Shown: in pieces, positions 1 through 8,358 of the stretch
Numbering within the stretch: the stretch's first letter is position 1
How the letters are laid out: each line of letters begins with the position of its first letter
Assembly: GCA_014801955.1 (NCBI GenBank)
Contig: JAAVDE010000001.1
Location: 32,838 to 96,837 of the forward strand
DNA from: Bacteroides sp.
Lineage (GTDB): Bacteria; Bacteroidota; Bacteroidia; Bacteroidales; Muribaculaceae
DNA: 64,000 bases
Direction of reading: 5' to 3'
The notes under the pieces: generated by a model
Databases searched by the model: none
What the model saw: only the letters and a program-made list of their open reading frames with translations
Told to the model about the DNA's origin: nothing
Position numbers and translations under genes: made by a program

Positions 1-1106
1 TCGAGGCCGCCGTTGCGGTAGCTGACGTTGGCCAGGGCGCCGCCGAAGCCGTTGTCGTTATACTTCAGGCGAATGATGTCCGACTTGTTTTTCGAGGCGA
101 AAGTTTCGCCTGTCAGACCATATTCTTTGACCTTCTTGTTGGTTTTCAGCTGCTCGTAGTAGCCGTAGTCGTCGGTGTAGTGCAGGGCAACGTTTAGGTT
201 CCACTTGTCGGCCAAACGCTGGGCCAGGTGAATCTGAAAGTGGTGTTGCGTAAAATGGTCATACTGGTTCGGATAATAGGCGGTTTTGCCGGTCAGGGAG
301 TCGGTATATTCGCCGCAGGGATTATAGCGGCGGCCAAACTGCTCCATCTGTTCGCGGCTGGCATAATCCCAGGCCATGTAGGTTCGCTCCTTGCCGCCGA
401 AGGCGATGAATCGGATCAGGGTTCCGGGGTTGGAATATGCTGCCTGGCCGAAGTAGCTCCAGAGCTTCGACGATGCGCGGTCGATGTAGCCGTCGCTACC
501 CATGTGGGAAAGGCGGGCGTCGAAGCTCCAGTGGTTGCAGAGCAGGCCGGAGCCGACGCGCAGGGTCTGGCGATTGGTGTTATAGGAGCCGAAACTGCCG
601 CTCACTTCGGCATATGGAGTTTCGTCGGGAGCGTCGGTTATCATGTTGACCGAGGCGCCGAACGCTGCTCCGCCGTTGGCGCTGGTTCCGGCGCCGCGCT
701 GAATCTGAACGTCGCGCACCGACGATGCCAGGTCGGGCATGTTAACCCAGAAAACGGCGCCGCTTTCGCTGTCGTTGATAGGCACCCCGTTGGCCATTAC
801 GTTGATTCGGGTGGCGTCGGTTCCGCGCACGCGCATCGACGTGTAGCCCATGCCCATGCCGGCGTCGGAGGTTGAAACTACCGAGGGGGTGGCGCTGAGC
901 AGATAGGTCATGTCGCGGCCATCGTTGGCTCGCAGGAGCTGCTCTTTGCTAACGTTGGTAAACGCTACCGGGGTTCTGCGGTCTGCGCGGTTGGCGCTGA
1001 CCTCTACTGTGCGGAGCTTGATAGCCGCCGTGTCGGCAGGGTTCGATGCCGACATGATACCTGCGCCCGCCAGGGCGCAAGCACCGAAGAAAAGTTTCTT
1101 CGTCAT
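1..1106 (-). CDS. TonB-dependent receptor, probable thiamin-related outer-membrane transporter (C-terminus beyond window)
   Basis: This is the N-terminal 368 residues of an outer-membrane receptor; the gene runs off the left edge. The start ATG (1104-1106) is followed by a short Ala/Gly-rich signal peptide, then a TonB-box-like stretch (LRTVEVSANRADRRTPVAF) and a plug domain with the usual motifs (SMRVRGTDATRINVMANGVP, then VQIQRGAGTSANGGAAFG). Beta-barrel strands follow. It lacks the carboxypeptidase-like N-terminal domain of SusC proteins, so it resembles vitamin and siderophore receptors. The substrate is inferred from the TPP riboswitch directly upstream: thiamin or a thiamin precursor. 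TPP-riboswitch-controlled TonB receptors are established in Bacteroidetes. The family assignment is firm and the substrate is likely. Confidence 0.9.
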   Translation of the reverse strand, partial: MTKKLFFGACALAGAGIMSASNPADTAAIKLRTVEVSANRADRRTPVAFTNVSKEQLLRANDGRDMTYLLSATPSVVSTSDAGMGMGYTSMRVRGTDATRINVMANGVPINDSESGAVFWVNMPDLASSVRDVQIQRGAGTSANGGAAFGASVNMITDAPDETPYAEVSGSFGSYNTNRQTLRVGSGLLCNHWSFDARLSHMGSDGYIDRASSKLWSYFGQAAYSNPGTLIRFIAFGGKERTYMAWDYASREQMEQFGRRYNPCGEYTDSLTGKTAYYPNQYDHFTQHHFQIHLAQRLADKWNLNVALHYTDDYGYYEQLKTNKKVKEYGLTGETFASKNKSDIIRLKYNDNGFGGALANVSYRNGGL

Positions 1107-1113
1107 AATTTTT

Positions 1114-1195
1114 CACTACGCCGGTATTAACCGGATCAGGTTCAAAGGGTGTGATCTCAGCAGGTAGCCCGCAGGCGAACTCCTGCACCCCTAAA
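1114..1195 (-). promoter_or_regulatory. TPP riboswitch (THI element)
   Basis: Read on the minus strand the leader begins GGGGTGCAGGAGTTCGCCTG, continues with the hallmark CTGAGATCACACCCTTTGAA and ends CCTGATCCGGTTAATACCGG followed by CGTAG. These are the conserved cores of the thiamin pyrophosphate aptamer. The aptamer ends only about 8 bases before the receptor ATG at 1106, leaving no room for a separate terminator, so control probably acts on translation initiation: TPP binding would hide the ribosome-binding site. Confidence 0.95.
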
Positions 1196-1228
1196 TTAAT
1201 AAATATGTATGTAAAAGAGATTTTGGTG

Positions 1229-2332
<1,104 letters not shown>

Positions 2333-2359
2333 ATCTTGAAAGTATTTATGTTTTTAGGG

Positions 2360-3001
2360 TTAGGGTTTGGGAGATTCTTGTTGGTTTATTCGCGAAAGGG
2401 TCGGCAGATGCCAGCTGAAGCGAACGGCGAGCATTCGAATAACGACTATGACGGCCAGGCAAACCAGCGCACACACTTCCGACGAGCCGCCGACCAGGCA
2501 AACCAGCCAGTAGCAAACGCCGCCGATGAGCGACGCCATCGCATAGATGTCTTTTCGGAAAATCAGCGGAACGCGGTTCAGCAGAATGTCACGCATAACG
2601 CCGCCGAAGGCGCCGGTCAGCAGGCCCATGAAGATTGCAACGCCCATGGGGCAGCCGCGCATGAGGGCTTTTTCGATGCCGATGACGGTAAACATTGCCA
2701 GGCCGATGGCGTCGAAAACCATCAGCATGCGTTCGCGGCGAACCAGCCAGCGGCTGAAAACGATGACGAGCACCAGGGCCAGAGCCGTGCAGATGAAATA
2801 GGCGGCAAACATGCGGAAGTCGCTGACCCAGAAGGCCGGCTGACCCATGGCGGCATCGCGCAGAGTGCCGCCGCCGAGAGCCGTTACCAGCCCAACGATG
2901 TAGGCCCCGAACCAGTCGAAGCGACGCAGCGCGGCCAGGCGTATGCCGGAGATGGCACACGCCAACGCGCCTATCATTTCAATGATAAAGGAAAACAGCA
3001 T
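2360..3001 (-). CDS. TRIC-type cation channel family protein (UPF0126)
   Basis: A 213-residue, strongly hydrophobic inner-membrane protein with about seven transmembrane helices arranged as two internal repeats. Each repeat carries the family's glycine-rich, charged turn: ALGGGTLRDAAMG in the first and AFGGVMRDILLNRVPL in the second. Bacterial UPF0126 (YicG-like) members share the fold of trimeric intracellular cation channels and probably pass K+ or another monovalent cation, though physiological roles in bacteria are poorly known. It lies 23 bp after rpiB and 27 bp before ychF on the same strand, so it may be part of a rpe-rpiB-TRIC-ychF transcript. Confidence 0.85.
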   Translation of the reverse strand: MLFSFIIEMIGALACAISGIRLAALRRFDWFGAYIVGLVTALGGGTLRDAAMGQPAFWVSDFRMFAAYFICTALALVLVIVFSRWLVRRERMLMVFDAIGLAMFTVIGIEKALMRGCPMGVAIFMGLLTGAFGGVMRDILLNRVPLIFRKDIYAMASLIGGVCYWLVCLVGGSSEVCALVCLAVIVVIRMLAVRFSWHLPTLSRINQQESPKP

Positions 3002-3024
3002 GTTTGCCCGACTTGAGCCGCGGT

Positions 3025-3465
3025 TCAGGCGGGGAGGTTGATTTTTTCAACGCGGCGTTCGTGGCGTCCGCCCTCGAAGGGAGTTGCCAGGAAGGCCTCG
3101 GTAACGGCCAGGGCGGTTTCCGTGGTGATGAAGCGGGCCGAGAGCACCAGGCAGTTGGCGTCGTTGTGTTGGCGGGCCAGTTGGGCCAGCTCGGTGTTCC
3201 AGCAGATTGCGGCGCGAACGTTGCGATGCTTGTTAAGGGTCATTGCAATGCCGTTGCCGGAGCCGCAGATGCCAATGGCCGGCCAAACCTCGCCGCTTTC
3301 GAGGGCGGCGGCGCAGGGGTGGGCAAAGTCGGGATAGTCGCATGAAGCCTCGGAGTTGGTTCCGAAGTCAATGATTTCCTCAACGTCGGGGCGCTCGGCC
3401 AGAACGCGCTTGAGGGTTTCTTTGAGCTGATAGCCTGCGTGGTCGCAGCAAATACCTATTTTCAT
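3025..3465 (-). CDS. rpiB: Ribose-5-phosphate isomerase B
   Basis: Encodes 146 residues matching RpiB, which interconverts ribose 5-phosphate and ribulose 5-phosphate in the non-oxidative pentose phosphate pathway. The N-terminal phosphate and ligand motif CDHAG (residues 7-11) and the active-site loop ICGSGNGIAMTLNK, with the catalytic-type cysteine at about residue 67, are both present. The start overlaps the rpe stop in an ATGA (3462-3465), so the two consecutive pathway enzymes are translationally coupled. Confidence 0.93.
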   Translation of the reverse strand: MKIGICCDHAGYQLKETLKRVLAERPDVEEIIDFGTNSEASCDYPDFAHPCAAALESGEVWPAIGICGSGNGIAMTLNKHRNVRAAICWNTELAQLARQHNDANCLVLSARFITTETALAVTEAFLATPFEGGRHERRVEKINLPA

Positions 3466-4112
3466 AATTCAGAAAGTTTTGCAATGGTTTCAATGGGATC
3501 GTCGGCGCCGAAAACGAAGCTGCCGGCAACCAGGATGTCGGCGCCGGCCTCGGCCAGTTGAGCGCCGGTTTGGAGATTCACGCCGCCGTCGATTTCAATC
3601 AGCGCCTTCGAGCCGGTGCGCTCGATCAGCGCGCGCAGCCGGCGCGTTTTCTCAAGGGTGTTTTCAATGAACTTCTGGCCGCCGAAGCCGGGGTTTACGC
3701 TCATTAGCAGAACCATGTCGAGGTCCGCAACGATGTCTTCGAGCAGCCCGACCGGGGTTGCCGGATTCAGCGTAACGGCGGCTTTCATGCCGGCGGCCTT
3801 GATGGCCTGAACGGTGCGATGGAGATGGCGCGCGGCCTCGAGGTGAACGTTCATGTATTCCACCCCGGGAATCTTTGCCAGGCGGTCAACCCAGATGCCC
3901 GGTTCTTCAATCATCAGGTGAACGTCGAGCGGCTTCGTTGCCTTGCGGCTGACGGCCTCGATTATCGGAAAGCCGAAAGAAATGTTGGGAACGAAGCGGC
4001 CGTCCATAACGTCGAGGTGAAACAGCGCCGCCTCCGAGCGGTTGACCATTTCAATGTCGCGGTCGAGGTTGCCGAAGTCGGCCGAGAGCAGCGAGGGAGC
4101 GATTTTCATCAT
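3462..4112 (-). CDS. rpe: Ribulose-phosphate 3-epimerase
   Basis: Encodes a 216-residue TIM-barrel enzyme that interconverts ribulose 5-phosphate and xylulose 5-phosphate. Visible signatures are IAPSLLSADFGNL at the N-terminus, HLDVMDGRFVPNISFG (metal-binding His32 and Asp34), VHLMIEEP, LLMSVNPGFGGQKF and IEIDGGVN (catalytic Asp). It overlaps rpiB by 4 bp downstream and dedA by 4 bp upstream, so the three genes form one coupled operon. Its substrate is the product of RpiB, which fits the arrangement. Confidence 0.95.
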   Translation of the reverse strand: MMKIAPSLLSADFGNLDRDIEMVNRSEAALFHLDVMDGRFVPNISFGFPIIEAVSRKATKPLDVHLMIEEPGIWVDRLAKIPGVEYMNVHLEAARHLHRTVQAIKAAGMKAAVTLNPATPVGLLEDIVADLDMVLLMSVNPGFGGQKFIENTLEKTRRLRALIERTGSKALIEIDGGVNLQTGAQLAEAGADILVAGSFVFGADDPIETIAKLSEL

Positions 4113-4762
4113 GATTTCTTCGGTTTGAGCAGTTGCCAGGCAATGTAAACGATGCAGAGCGCGCCGATGCCGTAGCCAACGTATGAAAGGTAGTCGTTAT
4201 AGTGTTCGATTTGCAGAAACAGGTCCTTTTCGTCGACCTTGCCGGCCAGCAGGGCGCCCAGGGCGCAGAGCGCAACGTTCCAGATGGCGGCGCCGGCAGT
4301 CGTGTAGAAAACGAATTTGGCAAAATTCATGCGGGCCAGGCCGGCGGGAATACTGATCAGCTGGCGAATCACAGGAATCAGGCGGCCGATGAAGGTTGAA
4401 ATGGCCCCATGCTTGTCGAAATACGCCTCGGCGCGCTCAACCTTTTCGGGCGAAATCATGCAAACGGCGCCGAAGCGGCTGCGTGCAAACGCATAAACTA
4501 TCGGGCGTCCGATCCACATTGCCAGCAAATAATTGATAATCGAGCCGCAGAGAGCTCCCGCAGTAGCGGCGACTCCAACGCCGACAACCGTCATTTCGCC
4601 CGTTTTAACGGCAATGAATGCCGCCGGCGGAACAACGACCTCGCTCGGAAACGGAATGAACGAACTCTCGATAGTCATGAAAACAAACACCCAAAAATAA
4701 CTCATGTGTTCCCACACGAGATTAAACAGACTCTGAGCGTCTATGAAGGCAAATAAAGACAT
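4109..4762 (-). CDS. DedA/SNARE-associated family membrane protein
   Basis: A 217-residue inner-membrane protein of the DedA family. DedA proteins affect membrane homeostasis and several act as lipid carrier (undecaprenyl phosphate or phospholipid) flippases. The sequence has the re-entrant region near FIPFPSEVVVPPAAF and the family motif FIGRLIPVIRQLISIPAGLARM with its conserved arginines, followed by C-terminal membrane helices. It is the first gene of the dedA-rpe-rpiB operon, overlapping rpe by 4 bp. The specific lipid substrate cannot be read from the sequence. Confidence 0.9.
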   Translation of the reverse strand: MSLFAFIDAQSLFNLVWEHMSYFWVFVFMTIESSFIPFPSEVVVPPAAFIAVKTGEMTVVGVGVAATAGALCGSIINYLLAMWIGRPIVYAFARSRFGAVCMISPEKVERAEAYFDKHGAISTFIGRLIPVIRQLISIPAGLARMNFAKFVFYTTAGAAIWNVALCALGALLAGKVDEKDLFLQIEHYNDYLSYVGYGIGALCIVYIAWQLLKPKKS

Positions 4763-4789
4763 AAATGCGTCAATCTATTAATTTGACTG

Positions 4790-4797
4790 CAAAGTTA
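4790..4797 (-). promoter_or_regulatory. -7 box for the dedA-rpe-rpiB operon
   Basis: On the minus strand this reads TAACTTTG, an exact match to the Bacteroidetes -7 consensus TAnnTTTG, 28 bases before the dedA ATG. I see no clear -33 TTG partner at the standard spacing. Confidence 0.55.
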
Positions 4798-4810
4798 CGC
4801 AATAATTTTC

Positions 4811-4845
4811 AGTAATTGGTAATTAGTAATTAGAAATTAGTAATT
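4811..4845. repeat. AATTAGTAATT-type AT-rich repeat, copy 1
   Basis: A run of near-identical 8-base steps (taattggt, aattagta, attagaaa, ttagtaat) between dedA and the M48 protease gene. A second copy of the same sequence type, in the opposite orientation, is at 19091-19125. It is unlike the GC-rich surroundings and codes for nothing here. Confidence 0.6.
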
Positions 4846-4901
4846 TTTTTTGCGGAAAAGGGGTTATTGGAGCCGGTGGAGGCGGTTTGGAAATTTTTTT
4901 G

Positions 4902-4909
4902 TAAATTTG
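4902..4909 (+). promoter_or_regulatory. -7 box upstream of the M48 protease gene
   Basis: TAAATTTG matches the Bacteroidetes -7 consensus and lies 45 bases before the ATG of the protease. No convincing -33 element is present at 19-20 bases spacing. Confidence 0.5.
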
Positions 4910-4954
4910 GTGGCGTTTTCATAATGATTTTATAGTAATTTTTATTGTAAAAAG

Positions 4955-5749
4955 ATGATTATTAAGAAGATTTTGGGCATCGTCGTGTTCGGTGCCGCGT
5001 GTGTTGCCCCGGTCGAAGTTTCGGCTCAGTTCAATCTTTCAAAGGCCGTTAAGGCAGCCGGAAAGGCCGCTCAGGCCCTGACGCTGACCGATGAGCAGAT
5101 GGCCGGCTACGTCAGGCAGTCGGTTGAGTGGATGGATAAGAATAACCCCGTGTTGCCCGAGGATAATGACTATGTTGTTCGCCTTCGCCGCCTGACTCAG
5201 AACGTTAAGGATGCCGACGGGATTCCGTTGAACTTTAAGGTCTATGATGTTATCGACGTTAATGCCTTTGCTTGTCCCGACGGCAGCGTGCGCGTGTTTT
5301 CGTCGCTGATGGATATTATGAACGACGACGAGCTGATGGGCGTTATCGGCCATGAAATCGGCCATGTTGTTAAGCGCCATTCAAAAAATGCCATGAAGCA
5401 GCAGCTGCTGACCGACGCTGCGCTCGATGCCGCAGGCGCCGCCAGCGGCAAGGTTGCCCGCCTGACCGACTCGCAGCTGGGAGCGTTGAGCCAGAATCTG
5501 ATGAACGCCAAGTTCTCGCAGAAGCAGGAAATGGAGGCCGACGATTGCGGCTATGAGTTCCTGGTTGCCAACGGCTTGAATCCCTGGGGCATGGTAATGG
5601 CGTTTGAAAAGCTTTCGGGGTCGGAAGGCGACGCCAAGAGCTCGATGATTCAGAAAATGTTTTCGTCGCACCCCGACACTCAAAAGCGCATCAAGCGCAT
5701 GAGCGAGCGCGCCCAAAAGGATGGTTTTGAGCGCCCCGCGGCCAAGTAG
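4955..5749 (+). CDS. M48 family zinc metalloprotease, exported
   Basis: A 264-residue protein with a signal peptide ending near VSAQ. The zinc motif HEIGH is at residues 133-137, inside GVIGHEIGHVVKRH, and the third ligand motif ExxxD is at 192-196 (EMEAD). The C-terminal SSHPDTQKRIKRM motif is typical of the BepA/LoiP (YggG) branch, periplasmic or outer-membrane-associated proteases that remove misassembled outer-membrane proteins. Length and architecture fit that branch without the TPR domain of BepA. It is flanked by minus-strand genes on both sides and is therefore probably monocistronic; it converges with aroC, one base apart. Confidence 0.9.
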   Translation: MIIKKILGIVVFGAACVAPVEVSAQFNLSKAVKAAGKAAQALTLTDEQMAGYVRQSVEWMDKNNPVLPEDNDYVVRLRRLTQNVKDADGIPLNFKVYDVIDVNAFACPDGSVRVFSSLMDIMNDDELMGVIGHEIGHVVKRHSKNAMKQQLLTDAALDAAGAASGKVARLTDSQLGALSQNLMNAKFSQKQEMEADDCGYEFLVANGLNPWGMVMAFEKLSGSEGDAKSSMIQKMFSSHPDTQKRIKRMSERAQKDGFERPAAK

Positions 5750-5750
5750 T

Positions 5751-6791
5751 TTATTTCAGAAAATCAGCAAGGGTTAAGGCAGCCATCGCTTCGACGACCG
5801 GAACGGCGCGAGGCACCACGCAGGGGTCATGGCGACCGCGGGCGTGGAGAATGGCTGCCTTGCCTGTGTCCGTAACGGTGTTGACGTCGCGCAGCAGGGT
5901 GGCCACCGGCTTGAATGCGATGCGCATTTCAACGGGCATGCCGTTTGAAATTCCGCCCTGAATGCCGCCGGAGTGGTTGGTGGTGGTTTCAATGGTGCCG
6001 TCGGCCGCCGTGGTGAACTCGTCGATCATCTCCGAGCCGAAATGGCGCGAGCCTTCGAAGCCCATTCCGAACTCAACGCCCTTAACGGCGGGAATCGAGA
6101 GCATGGCGGCGCCCAGGCGGGCGTTCAGGCGGTCAAAAAGCGGGTCGCCGATGCCGGCGGGAAGCCCCGTGATTCGCAGGGCAATGACGCCGCCGACCGT
6201 GTCGCCGCGGCGTTTGGTTTCTTCGATCAGCTCAATCATGCGGACCGCCGCCGCGGAGTCGGAGCAGCGAACGAGGTTTGACTCCGGGTCGCAGTCGTCA
6301 ACGGTGGCGCTTATTGGGCCGACGCTTTGAGTCCGGGCGCCGATGCTTATTCCGCGCTGCTCGAGCAGCTGGCGGCAAAAGGCGCCGCCAACGACCCGCG
6401 CCGCAGTTTCGCGCGCCGACGCGCGCCCCCCACCGCGATAGTCGCGGATGCCATATTTCTGCTGATAGGTGAAATCGGCGTGCGACGGGCGAAACGTGTG
6501 GGCCATCTCCTCGTAGTCCGCCGAATGTTGATTCGTGTTCTCGATGATGAAGCCGATCGGGGTGCCGGTCGTAACGCCGTTGAGCATCCCCGAAAGGATT
6601 CTGACGCGGTCTGCTTCGTTACGGCCGGTGGTTATGCGGCTCTGGCCGGGGCGGCGGCGGTCGAGTTCGGCCTGCACGCGGTTGAGGTCAATTTCAATGC
6701 GGGACGGAAAGCCGTCGATAACGCCGCCGAGGGCGGGTCCGTGGCTTTCGCCGAAAGTTGTCAGGGTCAGGTTTCTGCCAAAAGTGTTCAT
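5751..6791 (-). CDS. aroC: Chorismate synthase
   Basis: Catalyses the last shikimate-pathway step, converting EPSP to chorismate with reduced FMN as cofactor. I chose the ATG at 6791, giving 346 residues beginning MNTFGRNLTLTTFGESHG, because the family starts here and the codon overlaps the ybaK stop in an ATGA. An upstream in-frame extension to 6959 lies wholly inside ybaK and is not supported. Conserved motifs include GESHG, RRRPGQS, YRGGGRASARET and the NHSGGIQGGISNGM loop. The enzyme appears complete. Confidence 0.96.
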   Translation of the reverse strand: MNTFGRNLTLTTFGESHGPALGGVIDGFPSRIEIDLNRVQAELDRRRPGQSRITTGRNEADRVRILSGMLNGVTTGTPIGFIIENTNQHSADYEEMAHTFRPSHADFTYQQKYGIRDYRGGGRASARETAARVVGGAFCRQLLEQRGISIGARTQSVGPISATVDDCDPESNLVRCSDSAAAVRMIELIEETKRRGDTVGGVIALRITGLPAGIGDPLFDRLNARLGAAMLSIPAVKGVEFGMGFEGSRHFGSEMIDEFTTAADGTIETTTNHSGGIQGGISNGMPVEMRIAFKPVATLLRDVNTVTDTGKAAILHARGRHDPCVVPRAVPVVEAMAALTLADFLK

Positions 6792-7270
6792 TGGGCGGTC
6801 AGGTCGGCTGTTTGGGCGTTGATAAAAGAAATGAGGTCGGCGGGATTCAGGGCGAGCTGCAGCCCGCGCACCCCGGCTGAGATATAGATTCGGTCGAATT
6901 GCAGGGCCGATTCGTGGATAAACGTCGGAAACGGCTTTTTCATCCCTATCGGCGAGCACCCGCCGCGTATGTAGCCGGTCAGCGGCAGCAGCTCCTTCAT
7001 CGGAATGAGGTCAGCCTTTTTGGCGCCTGCCACCCGGGCGGCCTTTTTCAGGTCCACCTCGCGGTTGCCCGGAACCACGCAAACGAAGTTCCCAACGCCC
7101 GTTCCGCTGAGCACCAGGGTTTTGAACACGCGGTTAATATCCTCGCCCAGAGCATCGGCAACGTGCGACGCATCCAGATTATCCGGGTCGACCGGATAGG
7201 GAATCAACTCAAACGCGATGCCGGCATGTTCCAGCAATCGCGCAGCATTAGTTTTAGCAGTCTTTTTCAT
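6788..7270 (-). CDS. ybaK: YbaK/EbsC-type aminoacyl-tRNA deacylase, Cys-tRNA(Pro) deacylase
   Basis: Encodes 160 residues of the YbaK family, which hydrolyses Cys-tRNA(Pro) formed by mistakes of prolyl-tRNA synthetase. Typical features are DASHVADALGEDINRVFKTLV near residues 33-53, the LKKAARVAGAKKADLI segment that includes the conserved lysines, and GYIRGGCSPIGMKKPFPTFIHE. The length is standard. Its stop overlaps the aroC start and its own start overlaps the end of the RhuM-family gene by 17 bp, so the three genes are very compact. Confidence 0.92.
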   Translation of the reverse strand: MKKTAKTNAARLLEHAGIAFELIPYPVDPDNLDASHVADALGEDINRVFKTLVLSGTGVGNFVCVVPGNREVDLKKAARVAGAKKADLIPMKELLPLTGYIRGGCSPIGMKKPFPTFIHESALQFDRIYISAGVRGLQLALNPADLISFINAQTADLTAQ

Positions 7271-8147
7271 TCGGGTTTGATTTTATGCCGGCAATCAGTT
7301 CCGAGCCATTCATAACACACATTTTGGAGAAAGCGAAGAGTTTTTTTCCGAGGTCTTTCAAGGATGCTCCTATATGGTAAACGTCTTCGTCAATGATTAG
7401 GAAGCGGTCGTGGGCTTTAGTATAGTTGTGGAGGGTTACGCCAGGATACTGTGCGTTGTGGCGTTCGACATCCTGACGAAGTTGGCGCGAAATTTGCCCG
7501 TCGTAAATATCTACAGTTACTCCCGGTTCTCGTTTTGATAGTTGTACCAATACCGTATCGTCAACATAGTTATCTATGAGAACAATCCTTTTTTGTGCTT
7601 GTCGGATAAGAGTCGCGATGAATGCGTAAGCATCAAAAATCTGCCCGTCGAAAAACACGCCTTCTTTGGGTTGGAGGGAAGAATGCACAAAGAAATCCAC
7701 TTTCTCGTCAAGCATCAGCAGGTGGCGGTCATGTTCGGAGAACTTCCGATCAAATCGCTCTTCCAGCAGCATCAATCTTTGATTGACTGAATATCCTCGG
7801 AGAAGGTGATCTTTAATAACTTTATTGGCCCATACCCTGAACTGTACGCCGCGCGGCGATTTAACTCTGTAACCGATAGAGGCTATCATTTCCAAATTAT
7901 AGTGTTCAACCTGATAGGTTTTACCATCGGCGGCAGTTATCGCAAATTTTGCGACAACTGGCATTCCGGCCAGTTCTTCTTTGAGGGCGTTCGCAACGTG
8001 TTTGCCAATGGTCTTTACGTCGCGGCCAAATAGTTCTGCAATTTGATTTCTGTTAAGCCACACCGATTCATCCTGAACTCTGACATCCAGTTTCAGGGCA
8101 TTGTCAGGCTGATATAGGATAATTTCATTTGTTGACGTATCTTCCAT
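7254..8147 (-). CDS. RhuM-family protein with PLD-like C-terminal half
   Basis: I chose the ATG at 8147 (297 residues, starting MEDTSTNEIILY). The N-terminal half matches the RhuM family, a DNA-binding-like domain (VWLNRNQIAELFGRDVKTIGKHVANALK, then YNLEMIASIGYRVKSPRGVQFRVWAN). After a coiled-coil linker, the C-terminal half resembles a phospholipase D-like fold: IVLIDNYVDDTVLVQLS, then HDRFLIIDEDVYHIGASLKD, carrying a single HxxxxxxxD-type motif. RhuM proteins occur on genomic islands and their biochemical role is unsettled. Base composition is visibly more AT-rich than the neighbours. It has its own promoter but overlaps ybaK by 17 bp. Confidence 0.85.
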   Translation of the reverse strand: MEDTSTNEIILYQPDNALKLDVRVQDESVWLNRNQIAELFGRDVKTIGKHVANALKEELAGMPVVAKFAITAADGKTYQVEHYNLEMIASIGYRVKSPRGVQFRVWANKVIKDHLLRGYSVNQRLMLLEERFDRKFSEHDRHLLMLDEKVDFFVHSSLQPKEGVFFDGQIFDAYAFIATLIRQAQKRIVLIDNYVDDTVLVQLSKREPGVTVDIYDGQISRQLRQDVERHNAQYPGVTLHNYTKAHDRFLIIDEDVYHIGASLKDLGKKLFAFSKMCVMNGSELIAGIKSNPNEKDC

Positions 8148-8204
8148 ACTTTCATTCGGGTTTTGGCGACTATGCTGCGTAATTAGCAGCAATTCGTGTA
8201 AGTG

Positions 8205-8236
8205 CAAATTTAGCGTATTTTTCTCAAAGAACCAAA
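8205..8236 (-). promoter_or_regulatory. Promoter of the RhuM-family gene
   Basis: On the minus strand a -33 TTTG (8236-8233) is followed after 20 bases by the -7 box TAAATTTG (8212-8205), an exact Bacteroidetes promoter arrangement about 57 bases before the ATG at 8147. Confidence 0.65.
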
Positions 8237-8358
8237 AGCGACATCTATTTTGAATACATTAATGAGCTGATGTCACCTTTCTGTCGGGATTAGCGTCAAT
8301 AATTTGAAAGCTGTTAAAAATATAATTTAGATTTTCAATCACCATTAAATCATTCGAT

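Noticed and set aside
6792-6959. 56-residue N-terminal extension of chorismate synthase
   Set aside because: It lies entirely inside ybaK and has no counterpart in the AroC family; the ATGA-coupled start at 6791 is better.
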